The position numbers and the translations under genes were made by a program. A stretch of 64,000 nt of DNA. Origin: CALFVT01 sp039989855 (lineage in GTDB: Bacteria; Pseudomonadota; Alphaproteobacteria; Caulobacterales; Maricaulaceae). This document shows, piece by piece, positions 7,056 through 16,697 of the stretch (positions are counted from its first letter, which is position 1; each line of letters starts with the position of its first letter). Where the stretch lies: NCBI GenBank assembly GCA_039989855.1, contig JBDXGZ010000015.1, positions 25,161-89,160 on the forward strand, read 5' to 3'. Below the pieces are notes generated by a model. That model did not search any database. It saw only the letters and a list, made by a program, of their open reading frames with translations, and was not told where the DNA came from.

Positions 7056-8279
7056 CTATGTATTCTTACCAGCCTTTTGATCGCGCGCTTTTAGCAAGCG
7101 CAGACGTAGGGCGTTGATTTTGATAAACCCGCCTGCGTCCGCTTGATCATAGACATCATCTTCTTCAAAGGTGACATGTTCTTGGCTGTAAAGTGAATAG
7201 GGCGATGTACGGCCCACAATATCGACATTGCCTTTGTAAAGCTTGAGGCGAACTGTTCCTGTGACGAGCTCTTGAGATTTATCAATCGCCGCTTGTAGCA
7301 TTTCACGCTCTGGGCTGAACCAATAGCCATTATAAACCAGTTCAGCATATTTCGGCATCAGCTCGTCTTTAAGATGGCTTGCGCCCTTATCCATTGTAAT
7401 TTGCTCAATGCCGCGGTGGGCCATCAGCAAGACCGTCCCGCCCGGCGTTTCGTAAACACCGCGAGATTTCATGCCGACGTAACGGTTCTCGAGGAGGTCA
7501 AGACGGCCAATGCCGTTTGATCCGCCTAGCTCATTGAGTTTAGTCAGGATGGTCGCGGGGCTCATGGCCAAACCGTCAATAGAGACGGCGTCTCCGCGCT
7601 CAAATCCGACTTCAATATAGGTCGCCTTATCAGGCGCGTCTTCGGGACTGACCGTGCGCTGGTAAACAAATTCTGGCGCTTCTTCATAAGGGTCTTCGAG
7701 GACTTTGCCCTCAGACGATGTGTGAAGCAAATTGGCGTCCACAGAGAACGGCGCTTCGCCCCGCTTATCTTTGGCAATTTCAATGCCGTGCTTTTCCGCA
7801 TATTCTAGCAGCTTATTACGGGAGTTAAGATCCCACTCACGCCACGGCGCGATGACTTTAATCTCTGGATCAAGCGCGTAATAGCCAAGTTCAAAGCGAA
7901 CCTGATCATTACCTTTACCGGTCGCTCCGTGACAGACGGCGTCTGCGCCGACCATGTGAGCGATTTCAATTTGGCGTTTCGAAATTAATGGACGGGCAAT
8001 AGATGTGCCGAGCAGGTAAAGCCCTTCATAAAGCGCATTGGCGCGAAACATAGGAAAGACAAAATCGCGGACAAATTCTTCGCGTAGATCATCAATGAAA
8101 ATTTCTTTCACGCCTTGGGCTTCGGCTTTGCGGCGTGCGGGTTCTAACTCTTCGCCTTGTCCTAAGTCAGCTGTAAAGGTGACGACTTCGCAGCCCTTTT
8201 CCTCTTGCAACCATTTCAAAATAATGGAGGTATCAAGCCCGCCTGAATAGGCGAGGACAACTTTTTTCGGTGTAGCCAT
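7056..8279 (-). CDS. argG: Argininosuccinate synthase
   Basis: 407 aa from ATG 8279; an upstream in-frame TTG at 8285 is less likely because AGGA lies 9 nt before 8279. The ATP pyrophosphatase loop AYSGGLDTS (about 8-16) opens the protein, followed by the conserved [16 protein letters not shown] segment and the citrulline/aspartate-binding region. It condenses citrulline and aspartate with ATP to argininosuccinate, the penultimate step of arginine synthesis, in the cytoplasm. It is a single leftward gene; argH and other arg genes are not in the window. Length and motifs are normal for the family. Confidence 0.97.
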   Translation of the reverse strand: MATPKKVVLAYSGGLDTSIILKWLQEEKGCEVVTFTADLGQGEELEPARRKAEAQGVKEIFIDDLREEFVRDFVFPMFRANALYEGLYLLGTSIARPLISKRQIEIAHMVGADAVCHGATGKGNDQVRFELGYYALDPEIKVIAPWREWDLNSRNKLLEYAEKHGIEIAKDKRGEAPFSVDANLLHTSSEGKVLEDPYEEAPEFVYQRTVSPEDAPDKATYIEVGFERGDAVSIDGLAMSPATILTKLNELGGSNGIGRLDLLENRYVGMKSRGVYETPGGTVLLMAHRGIEQITMDKGASHLKDELMPKYAELVYNGYWFSPEREMLQAAIDKSQELVTGTVRLKLYKGNVDIVGRTSPYSLYSQEHVTFEEDDVYDQADAGGFIKINALRLRLLKARDQKAGKNT

Positions 8280-8363
8280 GATCAAATTTCCTAAATCTAT
8301 CGCGCGCGCTATATAGGCATAGAGGATTTAACGGAAGCCTAAAATCATATTGAACAGGAAAAT

Positions 8364-8918
8364 TTATTCAGCTGCGTAAGCAATATCGTCTTTACGAGCA
8401 ACAAGTCGGCTCCACCACCGATTAAAAGGGTGAATTTTTTCTGTCGCGCCTGTCTCGCGGGTAACGGGGCGACCCTCATTGTGCCAGCGAAATATGCCTC
8501 CTTCGAGGTTCGAAACACTCTTTGCGCCCGCCGCCATAAGGTCAGCGCGCACACGGTTACCGAGTTTCGAAGAGCGTCGCCCGACGGAGCAATATAAAAC
8601 CACGGTTTTGCCGCTAACCGCGTCACCATATATCTCCGTAAATTCATCACCGCTTATCTTGGGATCAACACGTATAGCGCCGTCAATATGGCTAACGGCA
8701 TATTCTTTCGACTCGCGAACATCCAAGAAGAGGACATCTTCATCGGTTAAGAGAGCGGTCATTTCCTCAGAACTAATATGGGATAATTGCGGATAGTCCG
8801 TCATGATCTTACTGTGTATTTTATCCAGCCGTTGATTTTCTGCATGACTTTGCGCGCTCGCCGCTGGCGTAAAGCTTAGGCAGAACATGTAGAAAGTGAG
8901 GGTGATAAGGCGCGTCAT
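8364..8918 (-). CDS. Secreted rhodanese-domain protein
   Basis: 184 aa from ATG 8918; a 13-residue N-terminal extension (start 8957) is possible but would spoil the signal peptide. The start MTRLITLTFYMFCLSF with the AASA site predicts export. The single rhodanese domain covers about 50-175: LFLDVRESKEY, the active loop YCSVGRRS with Cys110, and a GGIFRWHNEGRPV end. Such proteins move sulfane sulfur or act as thiol carriers; in the periplasm the role is unclear. It is divergent from the mscS gene. Confidence 0.85.
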   Translation of the reverse strand: MTRLITLTFYMFCLSFTPAASAQSHAENQRLDKIHSKIMTDYPQLSHISSEEMTALLTDEDVLFLDVRESKEYAVSHIDGAIRVDPKISGDEFTEIYGDAVSGKTVVLYCSVGRRSSKLGNRVRADLMAAGAKSVSNLEGGIFRWHNEGRPVTRETGATEKIHPFNRWWSRLVARKDDIAYAAE

Positions 8919-8999
8919 GAGATATACATAGCCGAGCTTGGCCCGTTTACAAATCATAAGATGCAGCTTACAGACAAAGCGTTAATGCGAGGCGAGACT

Positions 9000-10673
9000 A
9001 TGTTGCAATCATATTTAAAAGTTTTTTTAATGAGTTGTGCGCTCATTTGCGGATATATTACGCCAGCCGCAGCACAGACAGCTGAATCAACACAGACAGA
9101 GAATGTGACTAAAACCGTCGATCCAGATAAGGTGGCGGCGGATATAGAACAAAGTGTTGAAGGCGAAAACTTATCGCCAGCCGCGCCAGTTCAGGATCAA
9201 GTTCCCACACTTAATCTCTCAGACCCTGCTCTGGTTGAGGCGCTCGACGCGCGTGATAAAGCAAACCGTGCCATTGAAAAAGCAGACCGCGCCATTGCGC
9301 AAGCTGTCAGAGAGCAACGGGCTTCAGTGGAGGCAGCGCCAACGAATAGTGACGCCCTTACGACGTCAAAGAAAAGCTATATACAGGCCGACCCAGATAA
9401 GATTAAAGCCGTGGGCAAAAAAATACTTAATACTGTTTTAGGCTGGCTGACAAACCCTGCTTTCCTGACGCAAGTCAGTGCGATTGTATTGATTTGGTGG
9501 CTCTTGGCCCCCCTACTCGCCAAGCAGCTACGAGCAAGAGTTTTCTTACTCCGTGACGCACCGAAAGAGGATGATAAGTTTTTACTGGTTCGGAAATATA
9601 TTTTCGAAGCCCGCGAGATGGCACGGCCTTTATTAAATATTGGATTGCTCGCTATTGCTGCGGTGGTGTTGAAATCAGTCTTTGGACAGGATTGGCTCGT
9701 TAAATTAGCGCAAGGTCTTGCGGTAGTTTTCTTGATCTATTCCGCGATTAAACAATTTGCGCCCAATGAATTGACAAAAAAACTAGGCCTTTGGGTCGGA
9801 ATCCCTCTCGCGTTGTTGGTGGTCTTTGGTTATTTTGATGATCTTCTCAGCGGCCTTGACGCGGTGGCTTTAGGGGGGGGTGAAAACGCCTTTAGCGCTC
9901 TAACTTTAATTAAGCTGACTTTGTTTGGCTCTGCCTTTTTCTGGCTTGGGAATTTCTCTAACAAAAAAGGGCAGACGGCTATCCGCTCCCAAGAAAGCCT
10001 TGATAGTGGCGTGCGAGAAATTATTGCGAAGTTCTTGCAAATTGCCATTTTTGGCGTGGCAGCCGTTATGGCCATGTCGGCGGCGGGGATTGGCCTTGGC
10101 GGTCTTGTGGTGATTATCTCCGCTTTGTCTCTCGGGGTTGGCCTCGGACTACAACCAATAGCGGCAAACTTTGTTTCGGGACTGATTATTTTGTTTGATC
10201 GGTCTGTTCGCATTGGAGATTTTGTTTCGCTACCTGACGGGCAAGAAGGCTTTGTTGAGGCAATCAATATGCGCTCAACAACCGTAGAAACCACGGACGG
10301 CAAAGACATTATGGTTCCCAATACAACCTTTACCGAAGATCTTTATGAAAACTGGACCCACAAAGACCCACGCCAACGATACGAAGTCCATTTTAGTGTC
10401 GCCTATGATACGGATATTGATAAGTTGGAAAAAATCATCATTCCTGTTTTTGAAGCTCACCCTCAGGTTCTTAGTGAACCTGAAGAGCCAGATCTTGAGC
10501 TACGTGAATTTGGTGAGAGCGGCATTAAATTCGCGGTTGAGTTTTGGTGTTCAGGCATTGATGATGGGCCGAATAAATTTACATCGGACTTGAACTTCGA
10601 AGTGTGGCGAGTTCTCAAGAAGAATAAGATTCAAATGCCGCTGCCGCAGCGTGAAATTCGGATGTTGAAATAG
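9000..10673 (+). CDS. Mechanosensitive ion channel of the MscS family
   Basis: 557 aa from ATG 9000, chosen for the GAGGCGAG Shine-Dalgarno just upstream; the earlier ATG at 8961 lacks one. A signal peptide (ending near TPAAAQT) precedes a short coiled-coil-like Ala/Lys/Glu stretch (about 85-115) and several membrane segments. The pore helix and beta domain are recognisable: LSLGVGLGLQPIAANFVSGL, then FDRSVRIGDFV and IMVPNT. MscS channels open under membrane tension to release solutes at hypo-osmotic shock. The periplasmic N-terminal part makes it larger than E. coli MscS (286 aa). It ends 6 bp from the convergent DUF2207 gene. Confidence 0.92.
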   Translation: MLQSYLKVFLMSCALICGYITPAAAQTAESTQTENVTKTVDPDKVAADIEQSVEGENLSPAAPVQDQVPTLNLSDPALVEALDARDKANRAIEKADRAIAQAVREQRASVEAAPTNSDALTTSKKSYIQADPDKIKAVGKKILNTVLGWLTNPAFLTQVSAIVLIWWLLAPLLAKQLRARVFLLRDAPKEDDKFLLVRKYIFEAREMARPLLNIGLLAIAAVVLKSVFGQDWLVKLAQGLAVVFLIYSAIKQFAPNELTKKLGLWVGIPLALLVVFGYFDDLLSGLDAVALGGGENAFSALTLIKLTLFGSAFFWLGNFSNKKGQTAIRSQESLDSGVREIIAKFLQIAIFGVAAVMAMSAAGIGLGGLVVIISALSLGVGLGLQPIAANFVSGLIILFDRSVRIGDFVSLPDGQEGFVEAINMRSTTVETTDGKDIMVPNTTFTEDLYENWTHKDPRQRYEVHFSVAYDTDIDKLEKIIIPVFEAHPQVLSEPEEPDLELREFGESGIKFAVEFWCSGIDDGPNKFTSDLNFEVWRVLKKNKIQMPLPQREIRMLK

Positions 10674-10679
10674 GCGGCC

Positions 10680-12404
10680 TTACCAACCGCCGCCGCCTCC
10701 GCCGCCGCCCCCGCCGCCAGAAAACCCACCGCCCCCGTTGCCGCTATTGCTAGAAGGTTGGACAGCTGCGCTCGATACGCCTGAGCTTAATCCGCTCGAA
10801 ATAGAGTTAGTCATAGATGAAAAGGAGCGGAAATCAGCACGGTTTAAGCTTGTCCAACTCGGGTCATAATTTTGCGCCATATCTGGCAGTGTTCTTTCAA
10901 AATATTTTGTCCACGGCTTTTCTTCTCCGAGAGCAATGGCGTAGGGCAGGAACCGTTCATAGCGTTCTTGGGTGAGCGGCGGCGGGGCGTCTGAGTGAAT
11001 ATCCACCGCGTTTATTTGCAAGCTTTCCGCGGTCTCAAGATAAAGCTTAAACCCTTCGATTTCGGCGCGAATAGCTTGCCCTTTTTTTGTCGGGGCTGGC
11101 ATCAAAAAAACAAATAGTAAGTTCATCGCAATCAGTACAGCAAGACCAAGAAGAACCCATTGCGATGGAGCCTTATGAACGTGCGATAAGCTGATGAACA
11201 CGGCGGCCACGCTGACAAAAACGCCGAGGACCGTGTGCCCTACATTCCATTGGTGATAGGTTTTGCCGTATTTTCTGGCCCAAAAAGTTTTAGATTTTTG
11301 GTAAACTGTCGCAAAGCGGGAATTATATTTCCCATCTAATTTCACTTTTGCTTGTGTGAGGAAGAGTTGGTTAAACAGGTCTGCATCATCGGGATGAAGG
11401 TTTGCGACATTGGTTTGCGCAAGTCTAATCAGGTGAGTTTTTCGTTTCGAAGGCTTATCAATCCGCATAAAGCCCGCAATGCTAAGGCTAATAAAGGTCG
11501 CGATTAACGCGTTATTTCCCTTTAATCCGCGGTTGTAAACATAATGTAGTCCTGCTGCAGAATAGCCTTTTGGTGGGGCGTAGCGGGGAAATACAGGCTG
11601 TTTTGCAGGGTCACGACCAATGCGTGACCACGTAAGATAATAATATCCAAATATCCCCAAGAGAGACAGAGTTAGAAGGGCCAAAGCGCCGTTCTTGGCC
11701 CACCAAAGCCAGCGAATATCTTCTACGGACGGTGGGTCGATAATACCTTTGGGGATGGTGACCGAGACGCTTAGGCCTTCACGGCTTTGCAAAGAGGTCT
11801 GTGTTTCAAACAGGGCGCGGTTGCCTAATCGTCTAGCTGTATAATTTTTACCTGTAGCCCCAAATGGGCCCGTATAACCATTAAGCTCAAGAACGCTTGT
11901 GCCATCAGGAAAGATAATTTCAGCTCGGGCTACGTCAATTGGGAAGGCCCAATAATTTCCAGTGATGTTCCAATAGACTTCGTCAAACCCGTCTTGATAG
12001 CGCACTTCATTTTTGACCTCATAGACAATTTCATAATCATGACGGCCACGGGGGAGGAAGTAATTGGCGCGGCCAATCCGAATGCGCTCGGCATTGTCTT
12101 CTGCGGATTCTTCAAACTTTTCAGGGTTTCCATTGCGTGTGACACTCATCAATGTGTAGCGGTAAGGAATGGGGGTGCCCTCATCGAGCTTAAATCGGGG
12201 GAGATCTCTGAAGATGCCTCGACGAATGGCGCGACCTTCAGAACGGACGGAAATACGTTCCGTAATGATGAAGTCTGCGTCTTTTTGAACGTCAATTTTT
12301 ACATCATAAGATAGAATGCGTTCGCCGCCATTTTGAGCGGCCGCTGTGAATGATAAGATAAAACTTGTGACAATGAGGGTGAAAATTGAGAGAAAGCAGC
12401 GCAT
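10680..12404 (-). CDS. DUF2207-domain membrane protein with Gly-rich tail
   Basis: 574 aa. A signal peptide (ending TAAAQ) leads into an extracytoplasmic DUF2207 domain (about 25-230; conserved ERISVRSEG and RRGIFRDLPR elements). A membrane segment near 235-255, a cytoplasmic part and two further membrane segments around 385-430 follow. The end is a Ser/Gly tail with an uninterrupted run of glycines closed by Trp, a common ending in this family. It overlaps the LemA gene stop by one base (TAATG), so the two are translationally coupled. DUF2207-LemA pairs are widespread and their function is not established; envelope maintenance is a guess. Confidence 0.85.
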   Translation of the reverse strand: MRCFLSIFTLIVTSFILSFTAAAQNGGERILSYDVKIDVQKDADFIITERISVRSEGRAIRRGIFRDLPRFKLDEGTPIPYRYTLMSVTRNGNPEKFEESAEDNAERIRIGRANYFLPRGRHDYEIVYEVKNEVRYQDGFDEVYWNITGNYWAFPIDVARAEIIFPDGTSVLELNGYTGPFGATGKNYTARRLGNRALFETQTSLQSREGLSVSVTIPKGIIDPPSVEDIRWLWWAKNGALALLTLSLLGIFGYYYLTWSRIGRDPAKQPVFPRYAPPKGYSAAGLHYVYNRGLKGNNALIATFISLSIAGFMRIDKPSKRKTHLIRLAQTNVANLHPDDADLFNQLFLTQAKVKLDGKYNSRFATVYQKSKTFWARKYGKTYHQWNVGHTVLGVFVSVAAVFISLSHVHKAPSQWVLLGLAVLIAMNLLFVFLMPAPTKKGQAIRAEIEGFKLYLETAESLQINAVDIHSDAPPPLTQERYERFLPYAIALGEEKPWTKYFERTLPDMAQNYDPSWTSLNRADFRSFSSMTNSISSGLSSGVSSAAVQPSSNSGNGGGGFSGGGGGGGGGGGW

Positions 12405-12967
12405 TAGTTTGCGCCCTCAAAATCCAATGACGGCATATCCGAGTCTGATGTTTTTATTTCAAAAAAATCACGGGAGTTAAATCGAAACAGACCTGCAATG
12501 ATATTGGCGGGAAAGCTTTGAACGGCGATATTTTGCTCCCGTACCGCGCCGTTATAAAACCGGCGGGCCATTTCAATTTTATCTTCCGTATCTGACAGCT
12601 CATTCTGCAAATCGAGAAAATTTTGCGCGGTTTTCAGGTCAGGATAATCTTCTTTGAGGGCAATTAGCTTTCCGACGGGGCGCGAGAGAGCGCTTTCCGC
12701 GCCGCCGCGATGTTTCGGGTCATCACCCGCTGCAAGCGCCGCGTTGCGTTTCTCGATTATGTCCGCGAACAACTCTTTCTCATGGGCGGCGTAGGCTTTC
12801 ACCGTGGCAAGAATTTGTGGGATAAGGTCAGCGCGGCGTTTAAGCTGCACGGTAATGTCGGACCAACCATTATCACTCATCAGGCGCTTAGCGACGAGAC
12901 TATTATAAATGAAAATAACCGCCGCGATGAGGACTATGAATAGTCCCGCAATAATCCAGATTAGCAT
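12404..12967 (-). CDS. LemA family protein
   Basis: 187 aa from ATG 12967, where GAGGGAGA gives a strong ribosome binding site. One N-terminal membrane helix (about 3-22) is followed by the LemA helical bundle: YNSLVAKR, the conserved NGWSDITVQLKRRADLIPQ segment, and the RFYNGAVREQN/SFPANIIAGLF ending. Residues 80-120 carry the usual helical hairpin. LemA proteins are inner-membrane proteins of unknown function, found again and again with DUF2207/TPM proteins. It is the first gene of this two-gene leftward operon. Confidence 0.92.
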   Translation of the reverse strand: MLIWIIAGLFIVLIAAVIFIYNSLVAKRLMSDNGWSDITVQLKRRADLIPQILATVKAYAAHEKELFADIIEKRNAALAAGDDPKHRGGAESALSRPVGKLIALKEDYPDLKTAQNFLDLQNELSDTEDKIEMARRFYNGAVREQNIAVQSFPANIIAGLFRFNSRDFFEIKTSDSDMPSLDFEGAN

Positions 12968-13029
12968 AAATATCTCCCTCAATTATTATATAGTTATTAT
13001 TCGGGCTTTAGCAAAGATTTGCACACGAT

Positions 13030-13518
13030 TCACAATGTCCAGTGAGGCCAAAAGATCAGGGCGAACCAGGTTAAAGCGGTGGCGAGGCTGAGGAATGGGC
13101 CAAAGGGAATGGCAAGCTTGTTCATATTTTGCGTCTTGATACGGCCAGAGAGTAGTCCCGTAAACATAACGGACAGTCCCGCAAGACTGGCGAGGAGCAC
13201 AATATAGGGCAAGCCCATCCATCCAACCCACGCCCCGCTTGCTGCGAGTAATTTAGCGTCTCCCCGCCCGAGGCCCGGATAGCCGCGTAGCTTTAGGAAC
13301 CCTTGCTCAATGGCGACAAAGGAGAAATAGCCTAAGGCGGCACCTATGACGTGATGCGAAAAAGGGAGGCCTAAAATATAAGTTTGGCCAAGACCGATGA
13401 CGATAAGTGTAGCCGTCAAAACATTGGGAAGTCGAAAATGTTTCAAATCAATATAACTCAAAGCGCCAAGAAATCCGCATAAGGCTAGACAGAAGAATAT
13501 GAGTATAAACTGTGACAC
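13030..13518 (-). CDS. gspO: Type IV prepilin peptidase, short form (A24 family)
   Basis: 162 aa, nearly all hydrophobic. The two catalytic aspartates of the GxGD aspartyl protease family are seen as YID (D24) and GRGDAK (D87). The N-terminal methyltransferase domain and zinc Cys motif of classical GspO/PilD are absent, so this resembles the small CpaA/TadV type. It lies divergent from gspC with a 174-bp gap, and no tad pilus genes are in view, so it most likely processes the pseudopilins GspG-K. Methylation of the processed N-terminus would need another enzyme. The gene symbol is by context. Confidence 0.8.
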   Translation of the reverse strand: MSQFILIFFCLALCGFLGALSYIDLKHFRLPNVLTATLIVIGLGQTYILGLPFSHHVIGAALGYFSFVAIEQGFLKLRGYPGLGRGDAKLLAASGAWVGWMGLPYIVLLASLAGLSVMFTGLLSGRIKTQNMNKLAIPFGPFLSLATALTWFALIFWPHWTL

Positions 13519-13597
13519 GGATCAACCTTAAATGAGCCTATTGCTTGGGAGCAAGCGATTTGAAAAATTAAGCTTGCGTCATTCACGGATAGTTTAC

Positions 13598-13625
13598 ATT
13601 GCAACCGTGGCAAGTTTGTTGCAAT
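13598..13625. repeat. Inverted repeat ATTGCAAC / GTTGCAAT between gspO and gspC
   Basis: An 8-bp perfect inverted repeat with a 12-bp centre lies in the divergent gspO-gspC region, 68 bp before the gspC start. The position suits an operator for the secretion cluster. No regulator gene is adjacent. Confidence 0.35.
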
Positions 13626-13692
13626 TTAAGGATAAGGCGGCCAGTTTGCCTCACGTAAAGGGCCGAATAGAGACAGTGATGGATATCAAGAG

Positions 13693-14604
13693 ATGAATTT
13701 AAAGCTGATCAAAAAAGGCGATCTCCAAAACAATGTATTGCGTGTGGTTATTAGTCTATCAATCTTAGTCGGGTTGGTTTGGTTGGTCCGCGCAGGATTG
13801 ACGTTGATTGAACCTTCACGGGCCTATAAAGTTGAAGGCCAACTGCCAGTCGCCGCTAGAGCCTCGACCCTGCCGTCTCAAAACAGTGCTCAATTTGACC
13901 CCAATTTTGATCCCTTCCATAGAGGTGACGCGGGAGTGGTTAATGATGCCCCCGCCGTAAGCTTGATCGGGGAGGGGGCGCCAGAAACAGATTTAAATCT
14001 GGAGCTGATTGGCCGCCGTGCCTATGAAGGCGGTGGAGGAAGTGCAATCTTAAAGCTCCCAGACGGTATAGAGACACATTTTGCCCAAGGTGACCTCATT
14101 TTAAGGAACGTCACTTTAGAGGCGGTCTATGATAGTCATATTATCATCTCACGAAATGGGGTTCATGAACGGGTCACTTTTCAACGCGAGCGAGGCTCGT
14201 TGTTTCAATCTGGGTTTCAATCTGATGATATAAACGCAGAAGCCCCTGCGAAGGCCGTGATTACAGCGGCTGCGGTCAAAGACCAGACTGTGGTTTTGAA
14301 AGAGGATGTGAAAGCTAAGTTTTCAGACCTAACAACTGAAGAGGTAATGCGAAAATTACGCTTCTCCCCTGTCAAAGAGGGTAGCAAAATAAAAGGTTAC
14401 CGTCTGCAAGTGCGTGACCGCTCTTTTGATCTTTCAGAGGTTGGTTATCAAAAGGGTGATCTTGTTACGCATATTAGTGGCCAAGATTTACGCCAAGGCC
14501 GACCAGAATTTGAATTGATTTTCAAACAAATAGAGCAAAACCCAAGCGCGGCTGTTTTGACAATTGACCGTAATGGTGATGCTTTGAATTTAAGTTTGAA
14601 CTAA
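13693..14604 (+). CDS. gspC: Type II secretion system inner-membrane protein GspC
   Basis: 303 aa. One N-terminal membrane helix (about 15-33), a periplasmic HR domain (about 85-165, with LELIGRRAYEGGG) that contacts the secretin GspD, and a C-terminal PDZ-like domain (about 220-303). The latter is recognisable by GYRLQVRDRS, LSEVGYQKGDLVTHISG and a TIDRNGDALNLSLN end. It connects the inner-membrane platform to the outer-membrane secretin. It is the first gene of the long rightward cluster. A short perfect hairpin (CTAAAGGACCTTTAG) follows the stop, and 150 bp separate it from gspD, so gspD may have its own promoter. Confidence 0.88.
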   Translation: MNLKLIKKGDLQNNVLRVVISLSILVGLVWLVRAGLTLIEPSRAYKVEGQLPVAARASTLPSQNSAQFDPNFDPFHRGDAGVVNDAPAVSLIGEGAPETDLNLELIGRRAYEGGGGSAILKLPDGIETHFAQGDLILRNVTLEAVYDSHIIISRNGVHERVTFQRERGSLFQSGFQSDDINAEAPAKAVITAAAVKDQTVVLKEDVKAKFSDLTTEEVMRKLRFSPVKEGSKIKGYRLQVRDRSFDLSEVGYQKGDLVTHISGQDLRQGRPEFELIFKQIEQNPSAAVLTIDRNGDALNLSLN

Positions 14605-14754
14605 AGGACCTTTAGTTTCGACTAAGTCATGCGTTTCATATTTTTATGGTCTGAAAAAACAGTCATAATTGATCAGAAGCTTTGACAGAGGGGCCATTTG
14701 TCTTTCATAGTCAAAACTTGTTTTATATATATGTTTTAAGGGTGATTATCTCAC

Positions 14755-16692
14755 GTGGCATTCATGACTAAAGTCAATAAATCTTATTTATCCCGTCAAT
14801 TAAAAGGGTTGTCCTTAAAGCAATTATCGGTAGCCGCAGGCCTGTGCCTGCTTCCATTTTCTGCGGGCCCCGTTTGGGCGCAAAATGACGGCCACCTTAT
14901 CACCATGAAAGATGTAGATATTTCTGCTTTCATAGAAGATGTCGGATTGGTGACAGGGAAAACATTTATAATAGACCCGCGTGTGCAGGGGAAAGTCAAT
15001 ATTGCGTCAGAGCAAAAGCTGACGAAAGGTGAGGTGTTTCAGGTTTTTAAAAATGTAATGCGTGTCAATAATTATGCGATTATTCCCGATGGCAATAATG
15101 GCTATCGTATTACACTGACGCAAAATTCAGCCCAAGACGCACCGCTCGCATTTAAAGACGGTGTCAATGGGCAAATGTCTACAATTATCCTAAAGGTAGC
15201 TAATGTAGATGCGGGTGAGGCGGCGAAACTTATTCGCCCTGTCGTTCATTCTCAAGGCCGCCTTAGCGCGAACCCAGGTGGGCGTGTGATCATTATCACT
15301 GATTTTCCCGAAAATATTGCCAAGGCACGAGCGATCGTTGACGCGGTCGATCAAGATAACGAGATATATGAAACCATTAACCTCACTCACCTCTCTGTAT
15401 TGGAGGCGGAATCTGCGCTGAAGGCTGTGCAAGGCCCCAGACCCGATGTCCGCATTGTTGGCGTCCCCGCGACGAATTCCTTAGTTCTGCAGGGGAGTTT
15501 TTCAGGGATTGCCAAGTTAAAGCCTGTTTTAAATTCGCTGGACCGTCCGTCCTTTAAGAAGCGTGATAAATTATCAACCGTGCCCTTGCGGTTTGCTAAT
15601 GGGCAAGAGCTTCTTACGCTGCTATCTGGCTTATTGCCGGGCTACGCTGTTGAGGGTCAGCCGCAACCTACTGTGGCTCACGACCCCGGGAGCAATACGC
15701 TCGTGATTAGTGCGTCTCCAGATGTGCAGGACGAAATTGCGGCTCTTATCCGGCAATTAGATCAGCGCCGTCCGCAGGTTTTGGTGGAAGCTTTGATTGT
15801 TGAAATTTCTGATTCAACCGCGCGTGAACTGGGTGTTCAATTTGGTGTTGCTGGAACTGACGGGACCGATATTCCGCTTGTCACAACAAATTTTTCTCGC
15901 TCTGCCCCGAGCCTCTTGGCTTTAACAGGGGCGTTGGCAGGCCCAGGATTAGGCCTTGGGGATACGGTTCAAGGCTCGCTTGAAACGTCCGCCGTGGACT
16001 CGCTACTTGGGCTCAGCGGAGGGTCACTCGGATTTGCCTCGCGCGGGAACGACGCGGTTTTCTCGGCGATCATTAATGCGGTTGAGAGCGATACAGATTC
16101 AAACATTTTATCAACGCCCTTTGTCACGACTTTGGATAATGTCCCTGCCAGTCTTTTGGTCGGCCAAGAAATACCCATAACAACAGGTACAAGCTTAAGC
16201 AGTGATAGTGCCAGTATTTTCAGTACGACTGAACGTAAAGAAGTTGGGATTAAGCTTGAGGTCTTGCCGTCGATTAATGAGGGGGATACAATCCGTCTTG
16301 AAATTAAACAGGAAGTCTCCTCCCTCGCAGGCGTTTTATCGACGACCTCGACAACAGACCCGATTACCAATCAGCGCGATATTGAAACGACAGTTCTGGC
16401 AGACAATGGCGAGATCATTGTTCTTGGCGGCCTGCTGCAAGATGATGAACAAATCAGTTCTGAAAAAGTGCCGCTCTTGGGTGATATCCCTGTGCTTGGG
16501 AACCTATTTAAGTCCGAAGGTAAAAGCCGTGGAAAGACAAATCTAATGGTTTTCATACGTCCTACGATCATTCGGTCTGCGGCGGATGCGCGGCCTCTTA
16601 CCCAGCGCCGCTTAGACCAAGTTCGCCGTAGTGATATTGAACTGTCAGGCCGCGAGACGTCTAAAATTGATGACTTCTGGTTAGAGCCTTAG
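14755..16692 (+). CDS. gspD: Type II secretion secretin GspD
   Basis: 645 aa from GTG 14755 (AAGGGTG about 10 nt upstream) or ATG 14764. A signal peptide ends near GPVWA. The N0 domain (MKDVDISAFIEDVGLVTGKTF) and N1-N3 KH-like repeats (IILKVANVDAGEAAKLIRP, INLTHLSVLEAESALK, VPLRFANGQELLTLL) lead to the secretin barrel. The barrel carries the family signature GLLQDDEQ...VPLLGDIPVLGNLFKS and ends TNLMVFIRPTII. It forms the multimeric outer-membrane pore. A short S-domain-like tail follows, which could bind a pilotin. It lies 5 bp before gspE. Confidence 0.95.
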   Translation: MAFMTKVNKSYLSRQLKGLSLKQLSVAAGLCLLPFSAGPVWAQNDGHLITMKDVDISAFIEDVGLVTGKTFIIDPRVQGKVNIASEQKLTKGEVFQVFKNVMRVNNYAIIPDGNNGYRITLTQNSAQDAPLAFKDGVNGQMSTIILKVANVDAGEAAKLIRPVVHSQGRLSANPGGRVIIITDFPENIAKARAIVDAVDQDNEIYETINLTHLSVLEAESALKAVQGPRPDVRIVGVPATNSLVLQGSFSGIAKLKPVLNSLDRPSFKKRDKLSTVPLRFANGQELLTLLSGLLPGYAVEGQPQPTVAHDPGSNTLVISASPDVQDEIAALIRQLDQRRPQVLVEALIVEISDSTARELGVQFGVAGTDGTDIPLVTTNFSRSAPSLLALTGALAGPGLGLGDTVQGSLETSAVDSLLGLSGGSLGFASRGNDAVFSAIINAVESDTDSNILSTPFVTTLDNVPASLLVGQEIPITTGTSLSSDSASIFSTTERKEVGIKLEVLPSINEGDTIRLEIKQEVSSLAGVLSTTSTTDPITNQRDIETTVLADNGEIIVLGGLLQDDEQISSEKVPLLGDIPVLGNLFKSEGKSRGKTNLMVFIRPTIIRSAADARPLTQRRLDQVRRSDIELSGRETSKIDDFWLEP

Positions 16693-16697
16693 GCCCT

